Source: Pseudomonas sp. MYb118 (GTDB taxonomy: Bacteria; Pseudomonadota; Gammaproteobacteria; Pseudomonadales; Pseudomonadaceae). From it: a stretch of 64,000 nucleotides of DNA. The position numbers were made by a program, and so were the translations under genes. The notes beneath the pieces were generated by a model that saw only the letters and a list, made by a program, of their open reading frames with translations, was not told where the DNA came from and ran no database searches. The stretch spans positions 868,001 to 932,000 of the forward strand of contig NZ_JBFRXN010000001.1 of the NCBI RefSeq assembly GCF_040947875.1, in the 5' to 3' direction. Shown here piece by piece: positions 26,400 through 35,237 of this stretch; the stretch's first letter is position 1; each line of letters starts with the position of its first letter.

Positions 26400-26668
26400 C
26401 ACCCACGCCGCTGCCAAAGGACTAGGATTGAACATGTAGGTGAAGACGCAGACTGATGCGCAAGCGGATGGCAAGGACACGTGGGGCGCGTCCCGAAGGG
26501 TACACGGTTAGAAAGATCTCCGCGCTGAGATCCAGCCCTTATGCCGTGTGAGGCACCAGAGCAACTATCGCTCTTGTGTGAGAGGCCTGATAAACCTTGT
26601 AAGCCGGAGACCAGCACCGGCCACCTACTTAAACCAAAGCCCGCCCAGTGCGGGCTTTGACGTTTTTG
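26400..26668 (+). ncRNA. Candidate structured non-coding RNA (unclassified)
   Basis: This stretch has no convincing reading frame but five good hairpins followed by an intrinsic terminator. Hairpins: GGACACG/CGCGTCC (26475-26493, one mismatch), ACACGG/CCGTGT (26502-26507 with 26544-26549) enclosing a perfect GATCTC/GAGATC stem (26515-26532), AGAGC/GCTCT (26558-26574), and GCCGG/CCGGC (26603-26621). AAGGG at 26496-26500 could pair with CCCTT at 26536-26540, crossing the ACACGG stem, so a pseudoknot or switch is possible. The 5' end is unknown; 26400 is a guess. I do not recognise the class. Five scattered GGA words allow Rsm-like protein binding, but this is weak. Confidence 0.55.
26636..26667 (+). 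terminator. Rho-independent terminator of the candidate RNA
   Basis: AAAGCCCGC at 26636-26644 pairs with GCGGGCTTT at 26650-26658, followed by GACGTTTTTGC. A classic strong hairpin with a short T-run, reading rightward. Confidence 0.85.
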
Positions 26669-26700
26669 CACTTTTCCCCCCTGGTGTACTCAATCCCCCC

Positions 26701-26792
26701 CTGTGGGAGCGAGCCTGCTCGCGATGGCGGTACATCAGCCAAATCCTTACTGGCTGACCCACCGCCATCGCGAGCAGGCTCGCTCCCACAGG
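26701..26792. repeat. REP pair (inverted, GTGGGAGC type)
   Basis: Inverted REP pair between the RNA terminator and the PotF-like gene. The rest of the gap to 27017 shows no further gene. Confidence 0.95.
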
Positions 26793-27017
26793 GGTCGGAT
26801 CTACGCCTGGGTGACACCGAAATTGGCCATTTCGATCCCCTTTTGGCCGACCTCGCACTATGAACCACTCATCCCGTCAGCAAGAATCGAAGCCACACCG
26901 CTGTCGCAGCACGTTCGCCAAACCACAACTAGAATCCTGTTTTCCTTGCCTCGGGCAATTTCCAGGCCTGCCGTGTTCAGAACATAAAAAACAACGCAAA
27001 CACTTGGGGAATTCTTC

Positions 27018-28118
27018 ATGGTCACGATCAAACGCATACTGGGCGCCACCGTCTGTGGGCTGACGCTGCTGGGCAGCGCCGCGCACGCCAAGGAGCAGGA
27101 GCTGCGGGTCTACAACTGGGCCGACTACATCCTGCCTTCGGTACCCAAGGATTTCGCCCAGAAGACCGGGATCAAAGTGACCTGGGACACCTTCGACACC
27201 AACGAGGCGCTGGAAGCCAAGCTGCTGACCGGCAACTCCGGCTACGACCTGGTCGTGCCGTCCAACCAGTTCATCGAGACCCAGATCAAGGCCGGCGTGT
27301 TCCAGAAACTGGACAAGTCCAAGCTGCCGAACTGGTCGCACCAGGACCCGGCGCTGCTGGCGCTGCTGGACAAGAATGACCCGGGCAACCAGTACGGCGT
27401 GCCCTACATGTATGGCACCGTGCTGATCGGCTTCAACCCGGCCAAGGTCAAGGCGGCGCTGGGTGACAACGCGCCGGTGGACAGCTGGGACCTGGTGTTC
27501 AAGCCCGAAAACATGGAAAAGCTGAAATCGTGCGGCGTGGCCATGCTCGATTCGCCCTCGGAAATCCTGCCGATCGCCTTGCACTACCTCGGTCTGGACC
27601 CCAACAGCCAAAAACCGGAAGACTACGAAAAAGCCAAGGAACTGTTGATGAAGGTGCGTCCGTACGTGACCTACTTCAACTCCGCCAAATACATGACCGA
27701 CATCGCCAACGGTGACATCTGCGTGGCCATCGGCTACTCGGGCAGCTTCTATCAGTTCGGCAACCGGGCCAAGGAAGCCGGCAACGGCGTGGTAGTTGAT
27801 TGGCGCCTGCCGAAGAGCGGGGCGCCGATCTGGTTCGACACCTTCGCCATCCCGAAAAGCGCGAAGAACGTCGAAGAAGCCCACGCGTTCCTCAACAACC
27901 TGCTGGACCCGAAAGTCATCGCGCCGATCAGCGACTTCCTCGGCTACCCGAACGCCAACAAGGATTCGATCCCGCTGATCAACAAGGAAATCACCGGCAA
28001 CCCGAACCTGACCCCGACCCCGGAAGCGCTGAAGACCCTGTACGTGGTGCAGCCGCTGCCGCAGAAAATGGAGCGGGTACGGACGCGGGTTTGGACCAGT
28101 ATCAAGTCGGATAAGTAA
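27018..28118 (+). CDS. Polyamine ABC substrate-binding protein (PotF/SpuD-like), orphan
   Basis: A 366-residue periplasmic binding protein with a Sec signal ending at SAAHA (residue 24). The mature N-terminus ELRVYNWADYI and the blocks [30 protein letters not shown] and CVAIGYSGSF are typical of PotF-like polyamine receptors; the aromatic and acidic residues that line the polyamine site (YNWADY, DSPSE) are present. GGGGA stands six bases before the ATG. No permease gene is adjacent; the potGHI set at 37.7-40.7 kb could serve it. Confidence 0.92.
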   Translation: MVTIKRILGATVCGLTLLGSAAHAKEQELRVYNWADYILPSVPKDFAQKTGIKVTWDTFDTNEALEAKLLTGNSGYDLVVPSNQFIETQIKAGVFQKLDKSKLPNWSHQDPALLALLDKNDPGNQYGVPYMYGTVLIGFNPAKVKAALGDNAPVDSWDLVFKPENMEKLKSCGVAMLDSPSEILPIALHYLGLDPNSQKPEDYEKAKELLMKVRPYVTYFNSAKYMTDIANGDICVAIGYSGSFYQFGNRAKEAGNGVVVDWRLPKSGAPIWFDTFAIPKSAKNVEEAHAFLNNLLDPKVIAPISDFLGYPNANKDSIPLINKEITGNPNLTPTPEALKTLYVVQPLPQKMERVRTRVWTSIKSDK

Positions 28119-28128
28119 CCTGGCCTGA

Positions 28129-28215
28129 CTGTGGGAGCGAGCCTGCTCGCGATGGCGGTGTATCAGAGACATTGATGTCGACTGACACACCATCGCGAGC
28201 AGGCTCGCTCCCACA
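28129..28215. repeat. REP pair (inverted, GTGGGAGC type)
   Basis: Inverted REP pair between the convergent PotF-like and cystathionine gamma-lyase genes. Confidence 0.95.
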
Positions 28216-28236
28216 TTGGTTTGGGGAAACCTGCCG

Positions 28237-29415
28237 TCAGATATGCGCCAACGCCTGCGCCAGGTCGCCGCGCAGATCCTCCACATCCTCAACCCCCACC
28301 GACAAACGCACCAGCCCATCACCAATGCCCAACTGTGCGCGGGTCTCGGCGGGGATGGTAGCGTGGGTCATGATCGCCGGGTGCTCGATCAGGCTCTCCA
28401 CGCCGCCCAGGCTTTCGGCCAGGGCGAAGATCTGCACGTTTTCGAGGAAGCGTCGGGCACCCGCCAGGTCGGTGTTCAAGTCGATGGAAATCATCCCGCC
28501 AAAACCGCGCATCTGCCGTTTCGCCAGTTCATGTTGCGGGTGTGAGGGCAGGCCGGGGTAGTAGACCCGGGCCACCTGCGGCTGGAGCTCCAGCCACTGC
28601 GCCAGCTCCAGGGCGTTGCTGCAATGGCGCTCCATGCGCAGCGCCAGGGTCTTGACCCCGCGCAGGGTGAGGAAGGCGTCGAACGGCCCGGCAATCGCGC
28701 CAATCGAGTTTTGCAGGAAGCCCAGGCGTTCGGCCAGTTCCGGGTTGTTGCCCACCACCGCAATGCCGCCGATCACGTCGGAGTGGCCGTTGAGGTACTT
28801 GGTGGTCGAGTGCAGCACGATGTCGAAACCCAGCTCCAGCGGGCGCTGGATCCACGGGCTGGCGAAGGTGTTGTCGGCCACGCAGATGATCCCGCGGGCG
28901 CGACAGATGCGGGCGACGGCGGCGAGGTCGGTCAGGCTCAGCAGCGGGTTGCTCGGCGTCTCGACCCAGACCATGCGCGTGTCGTCCTGCAACGCCGCCT
29001 CGAAGTTCGACAGGTCGGTCAGGTCGACGAAACTGAAGCGGTGCCCGGCGCTGCGCTTGCGCACCTTGTCGAACAGGCGGAAGGTGCCGCCGTACAAGTC
29101 ATTGCCGGAAACGATGTGCGAGCCGGCGTCGAGCAGTTCGAGCACCGTGGAAATCGACGCCAGCCCCGAGGCGAAGGCAAAGGCCTGGGTGCCGCCTTCG
29201 AGGTCGGCGACGCAGCGCTCCAGGGCGAAGCGCGTCGGGTTGTGCGAGCGCCCATAGTCGAAACCCTTGTGCACGCCGGGGCTGTCTTGCAGGTAGGTGG
29301 AGTTGGCATAGATCGGCGGCATCAACGCCCCGGTGGTCGGGTCCGGCGTTTGCCCCGCGTGGATCACCCGCGTGGCGAAGGCGCGAGGTGTGGCGTTTTC
29401 ATCGTGTTGACTCAT
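28237..29415 (-). CDS. Cystathionine gamma-lyase / gamma-synthase-type PLP enzyme
   Basis: A 392-residue Cys/Met-metabolism PLP enzyme. Visible are the [10 protein letters not shown] substrate-phosphate loop, the [15 protein letters not shown] helix and the PLP-lysine motif [12 protein letters not shown] near residue 203. The start overlaps the stop of the cystathionine beta-synthase gene upstream (ATGA), so the two enzymes act together in reverse transsulfuration, converting homocysteine via cystathionine to cysteine. The pairing makes the gamma-lyase role more likely than gamma-synthase. Confidence 0.92.
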   Translation of the reverse strand: MSQHDENATPRAFATRVIHAGQTPDPTTGALMPPIYANSTYLQDSPGVHKGFDYGRSHNPTRFALERCVADLEGGTQAFAFASGLASISTVLELLDAGSHIVSGNDLYGGTFRLFDKVRKRSAGHRFSFVDLTDLSNFEAALQDDTRMVWVETPSNPLLSLTDLAAVARICRARGIICVADNTFASPWIQRPLELGFDIVLHSTTKYLNGHSDVIGGIAVVGNNPELAERLGFLQNSIGAIAGPFDAFLTLRGVKTLALRMERHCSNALELAQWLELQPQVARVYYPGLPSHPQHELAKRQMRGFGGMISIDLNTDLAGARRFLENVQIFALAESLGGVESLIEHPAIMTHATIPAETRAQLGIGDGLVRLSVGVEDVEDLRGDLAQALAHI

Positions 29416-30788
29416 GCAAGGGATCTCCGCAAATGATTGAGCAGGTCGAAGCGGGTAATCAGGCCATGAAAGCCCGCGGAATCGGCGATGATCGCCACCA
29501 GGCCGCGATCGAGTTCCACCTGCAACTCGGCCAGGCTGGCGCTGGCGGGCAGGGTTTCCACTTTGTCGGTCATTGCGCTGGCCACGGTCAAGCGAAAGTG
29601 TGATGGATCCTTGTGCGTGCCCAGGAGAATGTCGGACTCATCGATCACGCCCACCAGCTTCTGCCCATCTTCCAGCACGGGCAACTGCGACACATCCGCC
29701 AGGCGCATGCGCTGAAACGCGGTGAGCAGGGTGTCGTCGGGGCTGACGCTGACCACCCGACCGTCCTCGAAACGCCGGGCGATCACATCACGCAGATCAC
29801 CGTACGGCTTGCGCTTGAGCAGGCCCTGATCGTTCATCCACTGGTCGTTGTAGACCTTGGACAGATAACGCGTGCCGGTGTCGCAGACGAAACTGACCAC
29901 ACGCTTGGGCTCGGTCTGTTCGCGGCAGTAGCGCAGCGCGGCGGCCAGCAGGGTGCCGGTGGAAGAACCGCCGAGAATGCCTTCGGCGCGCAGCAACTGG
30001 CGGGCGTGGTCGAAGCTGTCCTCGTCGCTGATCGAGTAGGCGCTGCGCACGCTGGAGAGGTCGGTGATGGCGGGAATGAAATCTTCGCCGATGCCTTCCA
30101 CCGCCCACGAACCGGGGGTGGGCATGGTGCCGCTGCGGCTGTATTCGGCCATCACCGAGCCGATCGGGTCGGCCAGGACCATTTCCAGATCGGGCTGCAC
30201 CCGCTTGAAGAACCGGGTGATACCGGTCAGCGTGCCGCCGGAGCCGACCCCGATGACGATCGCGTCGACGTCATGCTGGGTTTGCGCCCAGATCTCCGGC
30301 GCGGTGCTGCATTCATGGGCCAGCGGGTTGGCCGGGTTGTTGAACTGGTCGGCGAAGAACGCATCGGGAATGTCCCGTGCCAGCCGGGCGGCGACGTCCT
30401 GGTAGTAATCCGGGTGCCCCTTGCCGACATCGGAGCGGGTGATGTGCACCTCGGCGCCCATGGCCTTGAGGTGCAGGACTTTCTCGGTGGACATCTTGTC
30501 CGGGACCACCAGCACCACCCGGTAGCCCTTGGCGCGACCGACCAGGGCCAGGCCCAGGCCGGTATTACCGGCGGTCGCCTCGACGATGGTGCCACCGGGT
30601 TTCAAGCGGCCATCGCGTTCGGCGGCGTCGATCATGGCCAGGCCGATGCGGTCCTTGATCGAACCGCCGGGGTTCTGTGATTCGAGTTTGAGAAACAGCG
30701 TACAGGGGCCGGTATCGAAGCGGCTGACACGCACCAGCGGCGTGTTGCCGATCAGTTCGAGGACGGCAGGACGGGAGTCATTCGGCAT
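29412..30788 (-). CDS. Cystathionine beta-synthase with C-terminal CBS domains
   Basis: A 458-residue enzyme. Residues about 1-325 form the PLP fold-type-II domain: NPGGSIKDRIG carries the PLP lysine, ATAGNTG the phosphate-side loop, and GVGSGGTLTG the PLP phosphate loop. Residues about 340-458 hold two CBS repeats (VVSVSPDDTLLTAFQRM and SAMTDKVETLPASASL), as in human CBS-type enzymes. It condenses serine and homocysteine into cystathionine. The start at MPNDSRP has GAGGT upstream; a longer frame reads into REP-like sequence. First gene of the pair with the gamma-lyase. Confidence 0.93.
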   Translation of the reverse strand: MPNDSRPAVLELIGNTPLVRVSRFDTGPCTLFLKLESQNPGGSIKDRIGLAMIDAAERDGRLKPGGTIVEATAGNTGLGLALVGRAKGYRVVLVVPDKMSTEKVLHLKAMGAEVHITRSDVGKGHPDYYQDVAARLARDIPDAFFADQFNNPANPLAHECSTAPEIWAQTQHDVDAIVIGVGSGGTLTGITRFFKRVQPDLEMVLADPIGSVMAEYSRSGTMPTPGSWAVEGIGEDFIPAITDLSSVRSAYSISDEDSFDHARQLLRAEGILGGSSTGTLLAAALRYCREQTEPKRVVSFVCDTGTRYLSKVYNDQWMNDQGLLKRKPYGDLRDVIARRFEDGRVVSVSPDDTLLTAFQRMRLADVSQLPVLEDGQKLVGVIDESDILLGTHKDPSHFRLTVASAMTDKVETLPASASLAELQVELDRGLVAIIADSAGFHGLITRFDLLNHLRRSLA

Positions 30789-30885
30789 GGGTCTACCTCT
30801 CTGTGCATTGCTTGGACCATAGGCCGCGATGACGCCCCTCGCAACCTGGCATGGCCAACGGTCGCCCGATCTGCACCGATCCCCC

Positions 30886-30975
30886 CTGTAGGAGCGAGCT
30901 TGCTCGCGATGCGGTGTGCCAGTCACCCTTTGAGTCGCCTGACACTACGAATCGCGAGCAAGCTCGCTCCTACAG
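30886..30975. repeat. REP pair (inverted, GTAGGAGC type), twin of 40770-40860
   Basis: Inverted REP pair whose spacer (GCGGTGTGCCAGTCACCCTT onward) is almost identical to the one at 40770-40860, so the two are recent copies of one cassette. Confidence 0.95.
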
Positions 30976-30991
30976 AGGGCCGCAGAACCCT

Positions 30992-31092
30992 TGTGGGAGC
31001 GGGCTTGCCCGCGATGTGCGCAAGAACACCTCGGGGGGCCAGATGCCCAGCGTTATCGTTGACGACCATCGCGGGCGAGCCCGCTCCCACAG
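30992..31092. repeat. REP pair (inverted, GTGGGAGCGGGC type) overlapping a CDS end
   Basis: A second REP pair immediately right of the previous one, of the GCGGGCTTGCCCGC subtype. Its right arm (31056-31092) lies inside the reading frame of the DHA2 transporter and encodes that protein's last residues. Confidence 0.93.
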
Positions 31093-32480
31093 GAGAGTGC
31101 CAACGCCAACAGGATCAACCCAAACGCCACCGCAAACGTCACCCGCATCCCATGTCCGATGGCCTGTGGCGAGGCGCTGGCCACATCGGCAGCTTGTGTG
31201 GCGAAGGCGAAGACTGCGCCCATCACCGAGGCGCCGGTGATCAGGCCGAGGTTGCGCGACAGGTTGAGCAGGCCGGCGATGACGCCGCGTTGCTCGGCCG
31301 CCACGTCGCCCATGACCGTGGTGTTGTTGGCGGTCTGGAACACGGCATAACCGAGGGTGAGCACCACGATTGGCACGACATAACCCGCCGCCCCCAACGC
31401 CTGCGGCAACAGTGCCAGGACCAGGCAGCCGACGGCCATGGCGAGCAACCCGATAACCGTCATCCGCCGTGCGCCGAAACGGTCGGCGACGCGCCCGGCG
31501 GGCATCCCCGTGAGCGCCGCCACGCAGGGGCCGATGGCCAGCACCAGCCCGGTGACCGTCGGGTTCAGGCCCAACCCATGGGCGAGGTAGAACGGCCCGA
31601 CCACCAGCGTGGTCATGATCACCGTTGCCACCAGTGTGCTCATGGCCAGGCTGGCGCTCAGCACCCGGTTACGCAATTGCGCCAGGCGGATCAATGGCGA
31701 AGCGACGCGTGCCTGGGCCAGCACGAACAAGCCCAGGCCCACCGCTGCCGCCAGCAACAACACCAGGTTGAGCACAGCAAAATGCCCGCGCCCGAGGGTC
31801 ATCGCCAGGGCATACGCCGCCAACGTCAGCGCCAGCAGCACGGTCCCGATCACGTCGAAACCGCCCCGTGCGCCGGAGGTCTGCGGGCGATCCGCCGGCA
31901 GGTAGCGCGACGCCAGATACAGCGTCATTAGGCCCAGCGGCACGCTGACCAGGAAGATCGCCTGCCAGCCAAACCCCGAGATCAGCAAACCACCCAGCGA
32001 AGGCCCCATCGCCGTGCCAATCGCCGACATCGTGCCCAGCAGGCCCATGGCGCTGCCGGTCCTGTCCCGGCTCACCGTCGCGCCCACGAACGCCATGGTC
32101 AGGGCCATCATCAGCGCCGCGCCAAGGCCTTGCACCGCGCGGGCGCCGATCAACCAGGCCAGCGACGGCGCCAGGCTGCACAGCAGCGAGGCGAGGGTGA
32201 ACACGGCAATGCCCGCCAGCAGCAAGCGGCGCCGACCCATAAGGTCACCGAGGCGGCCGGCGCTGACGATCAACGTGGTGATGGCCAGCAGGTAGGCGAG
32301 CACCACCCATTGCACTTGCTGGAAGCTGGCGTCGAACACCTGCGCCAGGGTCGGCAAGCCGACGTTGGCAATGCTGGTACCCAACGACGACAGCAACATC
32401 GACAGCGACAGGCTGACCAGCGCCCAACGCACGGTGGGTGTATGTGGCGTGCTGTCCACGCTGGCAATCGTCGGTTTCAT
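31053..32480 (-). CDS. DHA2-type MFS drug exporter with REP-encoded C-terminus
   Basis: A 475-residue transporter with about fourteen hydrophobic segments, the usual DHA2 number. Motif A appears as GRLGDLMGRRRLLLAG near residue 75 and motif C-like GPSLGGLLI near residue 158, marking a proton-driven drug/H+ antiporter. The last twelve residues (CGSGLARDGRQR) are translated from a REP arm, so an older stop was replaced by REP sequence. AGGAG precedes the ATG. It is divergent from a LysR gene that likely controls it. Natural substrate unknown. Confidence 0.9.
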   Translation of the reverse strand: MKPTIASVDSTPHTPTVRWALVSLSLSMLLSSLGTSIANVGLPTLAQVFDASFQQVQWVVLAYLLAITTLIVSAGRLGDLMGRRRLLLAGIAVFTLASLLCSLAPSLAWLIGARAVQGLGAALMMALTMAFVGATVSRDRTGSAMGLLGTMSAIGTAMGPSLGGLLISGFGWQAIFLVSVPLGLMTLYLASRYLPADRPQTSGARGGFDVIGTVLLALTLAAYALAMTLGRGHFAVLNLVLLLAAAVGLGLFVLAQARVASPLIRLAQLRNRVLSASLAMSTLVATVIMTTLVVGPFYLAHGLGLNPTVTGLVLAIGPCVAALTGMPAGRVADRFGARRMTVIGLLAMAVGCLVLALLPQALGAAGYVVPIVVLTLGYAVFQTANNTTVMGDVAAEQRGVIAGLLNLSRNLGLITGASVMGAVFAFATQAADVASASPQAIGHGMRVTFAVAFGLILLALALSCGSGLARDGRQR

Positions 32481-32603
32481 CGGGCTCTCCTGATAGGCAA
32501 ATGGCGCTATCGGAAATCTACGCCCGCGCCTAACATGGCGGAAGACGCACGGTTTGCACTTTATTCATGCACACGACGCCCTATCACCCGTACGAGGCGA
32601 GCC

Positions 32604-33494
32604 ATGTCCACACCCGATTTCAACCTGCTGATCACCCTGGATGTGCTGCTGGCCGAAGGCAGCGTGGCGCGTGCGGCCAAGCGCCTGCGCCTGAGCCCGT
32701 CGGCGATGAGCCGGGCCCTGGCGCGGCTGCGCGAAACCACCGGTGACCCGCTGCTGGTGCGCGCCGGCCGCGGGCTGGTGGCCACGCCCCGGGCGCAGGA
32801 GTTGCGCGAGCGGGTCGGTCAACTGGTGCAGGAAGCCGAAGCGATGCTGCGCCCGGCAGAGCAGCCGGACCTGAGTCAGGTGTCCCGCACGTTCACCTTG
32901 CGCACCCGCGAGGGTTTCGTCGACAGCTTCGGCCCGGCACTGATCGCCCGGGTGGCCGCCCAGGCGCCCGGCGTGCGCCTGCGTTTTGTCGGCAAGCCGG
33001 ACAAGGACAGCACGGCCCTGCGCGAGGGCAGTGTCGATCTGGAAACCGGAGTGGTGGGGGATGGCGCCAGCCCCGAGCTACGCACCCAGGGTTTGTTCCG
33101 TGATCGCTTCATCGGCGTGGTGCGTGCCGGTCATCCGCTGGGCGAGGGTGAGATCAGCGCCGAACGGTTTGCCGCGTGCGGCCATGTGGCCGTGTCCCGG
33201 CGCGGTCTGGACAAGGGACCCATAGACGAGGCGCTGGCGCAGTTGAGCCTGCAACGGCACATCGTCACCTCGGTCGCCGGCTTCTCCACCGCACTGGCAC
33301 TGGCCCGCGCCACCGACCTGATCGCGACCATCCCGGCGCACTACACCGAAAGCCTGCGCACGGGCATGCACAGCTTCGAGCTGCCGATTGCGTTGCCGCC
33401 TTTTACGGTGTCGATGCTCTGGCATCCGCGCATGGACGCGGACCCGGTGCATCGCTGGTTGCGTGGGTGTGTGCGGGAGGTGTGCGGGCAATAG
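32604..33494 (+). CDS. LysR-type regulator divergent from the DHA2 exporter
   Basis: A 296-residue LTTR with the HTH at residues about 5-62 (FNLLITLDVLLAEGSVARAA, then LSPSAMSRALARLRE) and a substrate-binding domain to the end. The ATG at 32604 has GAGG eight bases upstream; the upstream open frame is non-homologous. The 123-bp gap to the exporter gene is the presumed shared control region. It likely induces the exporter on binding a toxic ligand. Confidence 0.9.
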   Translation: MSTPDFNLLITLDVLLAEGSVARAAKRLRLSPSAMSRALARLRETTGDPLLVRAGRGLVATPRAQELRERVGQLVQEAEAMLRPAEQPDLSQVSRTFTLRTREGFVDSFGPALIARVAAQAPGVRLRFVGKPDKDSTALREGSVDLETGVVGDGASPELRTQGLFRDRFIGVVRAGHPLGEGEISAERFAACGHVAVSRRGLDKGPIDEALAQLSLQRHIVTSVAGFSTALALARATDLIATIPAHYTESLRTGMHSFELPIALPPFTVSMLWHPRMDADPVHRWLRGCVREVCGQ

Positions 33495-33513
33495 ACAGCG
33501 CTTGCCCGCCGGT

Positions 33514-33774
33514 TCAGAAGGTGAACGAACGCGAACCTTGGTGGGCCAGCTCGACGTCCAGCAGGTGTTCGGCCAGCACGTCGTTGAGGAAGCGGAACTG
33601 ATCGTTGAGGCCGACCACTTCGTTACTGAAATGGTGAGTGGCGGCAGGCATCAGCAAGTCTTCGAAGCGCTTGTTGAACACCAGCGCACGGGTTTTGCGC
33701 GAGACGACCTGCTGCGAGTAGTAGTTCTTGCCAAACACCGGAAAGCTCACGGCGAGGTTGACGATATGGATCAT
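33514..33774 (-). CDS. Small protein of unknown function, second gene of a tiny operon
   Basis: An 86-residue protein starting MIHIVNLAVSFPVFGKNYY. The first ATG overlaps the stop of the 29-residue membrane peptide gene (TAATG), and GAGGAG lies about ten bases upstream. The sequence shows a hydrophobic first strand and a mixed alpha/beta composition, with no motif I recognise. Coupling to a single-span peptide suggests a joint membrane-associated role, which is only inference. Confidence 0.6.
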   Translation of the reverse strand: MIHIVNLAVSFPVFGKNYYSQQVVSRKTRALVFNKRFEDLLMPAATHHFSNEVVGLNDQFRFLNDVLAEHLLDVELAHQGSRSFTF

Positions 33775-33863
33775 TAAGAGCACTCCTCGGTCAGGACGTA
33801 CCACGCAAAAACGCTCAGCGTGAAGGCTGTCAGGGCCAGGCAAGTCAGAAGATGAATCAGCAT
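33774..33863 (-). CDS. 29-residue single-span membrane peptide
   Basis: A very short gene encoding MLIHLLTCLALTAFTLSVFA plus nine more residues ending ECS; nearly all of it is one hydrophobic segment. GGAGGGG lies about eight bases before the ATG, and the stop overlaps the next gene's start as TAATG, so translation is coupled. It resembles KdpF-type accessory peptides in size and layout, but no potassium transporter genes are nearby. Confidence 0.6.
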   Translation of the reverse strand: MLIHLLTCLALTAFTLSVFAWYVLTEECS

Positions 33864-33993
33864 GATGGGCCCCTCCAGTTCGGGGTTGTGTGTCGGGTTG
33901 AAGTCGATCCTACGCTGACGGTGCTGGGGCGGAAGGCATTCGTGGCGATTGTGAATATCGACGATGGTGATGGTTGGGATTTGGGGTGTCTGT

Positions 33994-34083
33994 GAGGGCC
34001 GATCGCGAGCAGGCTCGCTCCCACAGTTTGGATTTGTGAACACCGGACCATTGTGGGAGCGAGCCTGCTCGCGATCGGCCCTC
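33994..34083. repeat. Outward-facing REP pair with 31-bp perfect arms
   Basis: The inverted arms extend past the REP core (GAGGGCCGATCGCGAGCAGG and beyond at the left, complement at the right). The order of arms is opposite to most pairs in the window. The spacer with GGATTTGTGAACACCGGACC is shared with 36505-36580. Confidence 0.93.
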
Positions 34084-34149
34084 AAGACCACCACAAAACC
34101 CCAGAGCTATACTTCAACTCACCCCCAACCCACCCTGGACACCGCGACC

Positions 34150-35235
34150 TTGAACTCCCGTTCGCTGATCGTCGCCGTGCTGATCATCCTGGCCGGATGC
34201 GCCACGACTTCGCGCGCGCCGCCGCCAGCGCCACCGGTGATCATCGCCCCGGCCACCTGGCAGCAGGTCGACCGGGACATAGTCGAGGCCTCGCGCTCGG
34301 CCACCGAGCAGACCAAGATTTACAGCCGCGGCGCCATGGAATACTGGCGCACCCGGGTCTACCAGTTGACCGAGGAAAACTTCATCCCCTGGTTCAGCAG
34401 CTACTGGACCCAGGAATGGCTGTCGATGAAGGTAAGCTGGTACACCATCAGCGCCCAGGGCGAGCAGGACGCCTCGGCCAAGCGCCTGGCCGCCTATCTG
34501 CTGGAGGAGTACCAGGAACGGGTGCTCAACCCGGTGGCCGTGGAAATCGACCCCGACCAGATCCTCGCGCTGTCCACCGCCTTTTACGTCGACATCCTCC
34601 AGGAAGAGCTACAGAAGATCTCCCAGCGCTACGGCGTGCCCATGGCCCAGCTCAATGGTCGCCTGCAGAAAGTCCCGGCCATCGCCCTCGGCCCGCCGCC
34701 CGCGCGGGACGCTTCGTTGTACCAGGTGGTGCACACCCAGCCGCTGAACACCTTGCCGGCCTATGCGGCGCTGATCGACAAGATCCACAAGGCCGGGGGC
34801 GACAAGGGTGTGGATTCCACCGACACCGCCATGGCGCCGGTGGCCAAGCGCGCCAGCCAGCGCATGGAAGCGGAAATGGCCCCACGTGGCGCCGCCAGTG
34901 CGGTGGCGGCCGCTGCCGGCAAGCTCGCCGGCGGCCTGATCACCGTGGGCGTGGCCGGGATTCGTGCGCTGATCCAGGCCAGCGACCGCCCGGACAGCGA
35001 AGCGCTGATCCGCAGCAGCCTGGGCAACACCTTCGACAAGGCCTGGATAAAACTGGTGCAGAACCCGACCAGCGGGGTCATGGCCGGCACGCTGTACATG
35101 GCCGGGCAGATCGAGGGCAACCTGGCCGGCAGCGCCGAAGTGCCGTCGGTCAGTTCAGGTGGGGCGGGTGTCGATTGGGAGCCGCCGCAAGCGACTAACC
35201 AGCAGTTCGTCCCCCAACCCCACGCTGGAGAATGA
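34150..35235 (+). CDS. Lipoprotein of unknown function
   Basis: A 361-residue protein with a lipoprotein signal: hydrophobic LIVAVLIILAGC, lipobox cysteine at residue 17, so it is anchored to a membrane. The mature part is mainly helical, with an Ala/Gly-rich hydrophobic patch (about residues 250-275, AASAVAAAAGKLAGGLITVG) that could insert into a membrane. The start is a TTG with only a weak ribosome site. I do not recognise the family. The DUF1428 gene follows at once. Confidence 0.75.
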   Translation: MNSRSLIVAVLIILAGCATTSRAPPPAPPVIIAPATWQQVDRDIVEASRSATEQTKIYSRGAMEYWRTRVYQLTEENFIPWFSSYWTQEWLSMKVSWYTISAQGEQDASAKRLAAYLLEEYQERVLNPVAVEIDPDQILALSTAFYVDILQEELQKISQRYGVPMAQLNGRLQKVPAIALGPPPARDASLYQVVHTQPLNTLPAYAALIDKIHKAGGDKGVDSTDTAMAPVAKRASQRMEAEMAPRGAASAVAAAAGKLAGGLITVGVAGIRALIQASDRPDSEALIRSSLGNTFDKAWIKLVQNPTSGVMAGTLYMAGQIEGNLAGSAEVPSVSSGGAGVDWEPPQATNQQFVPQPHAGE

Positions 35236-35237
35236 CC

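Noticed and set aside
26400..26668. Group II intron or retroelement fragment
   Set aside because: The stem-rich sequence and words like GTACACGG raised the idea, but there is no reverse-transcriptase reading frame and no clear domain V; kept only as an alternative.
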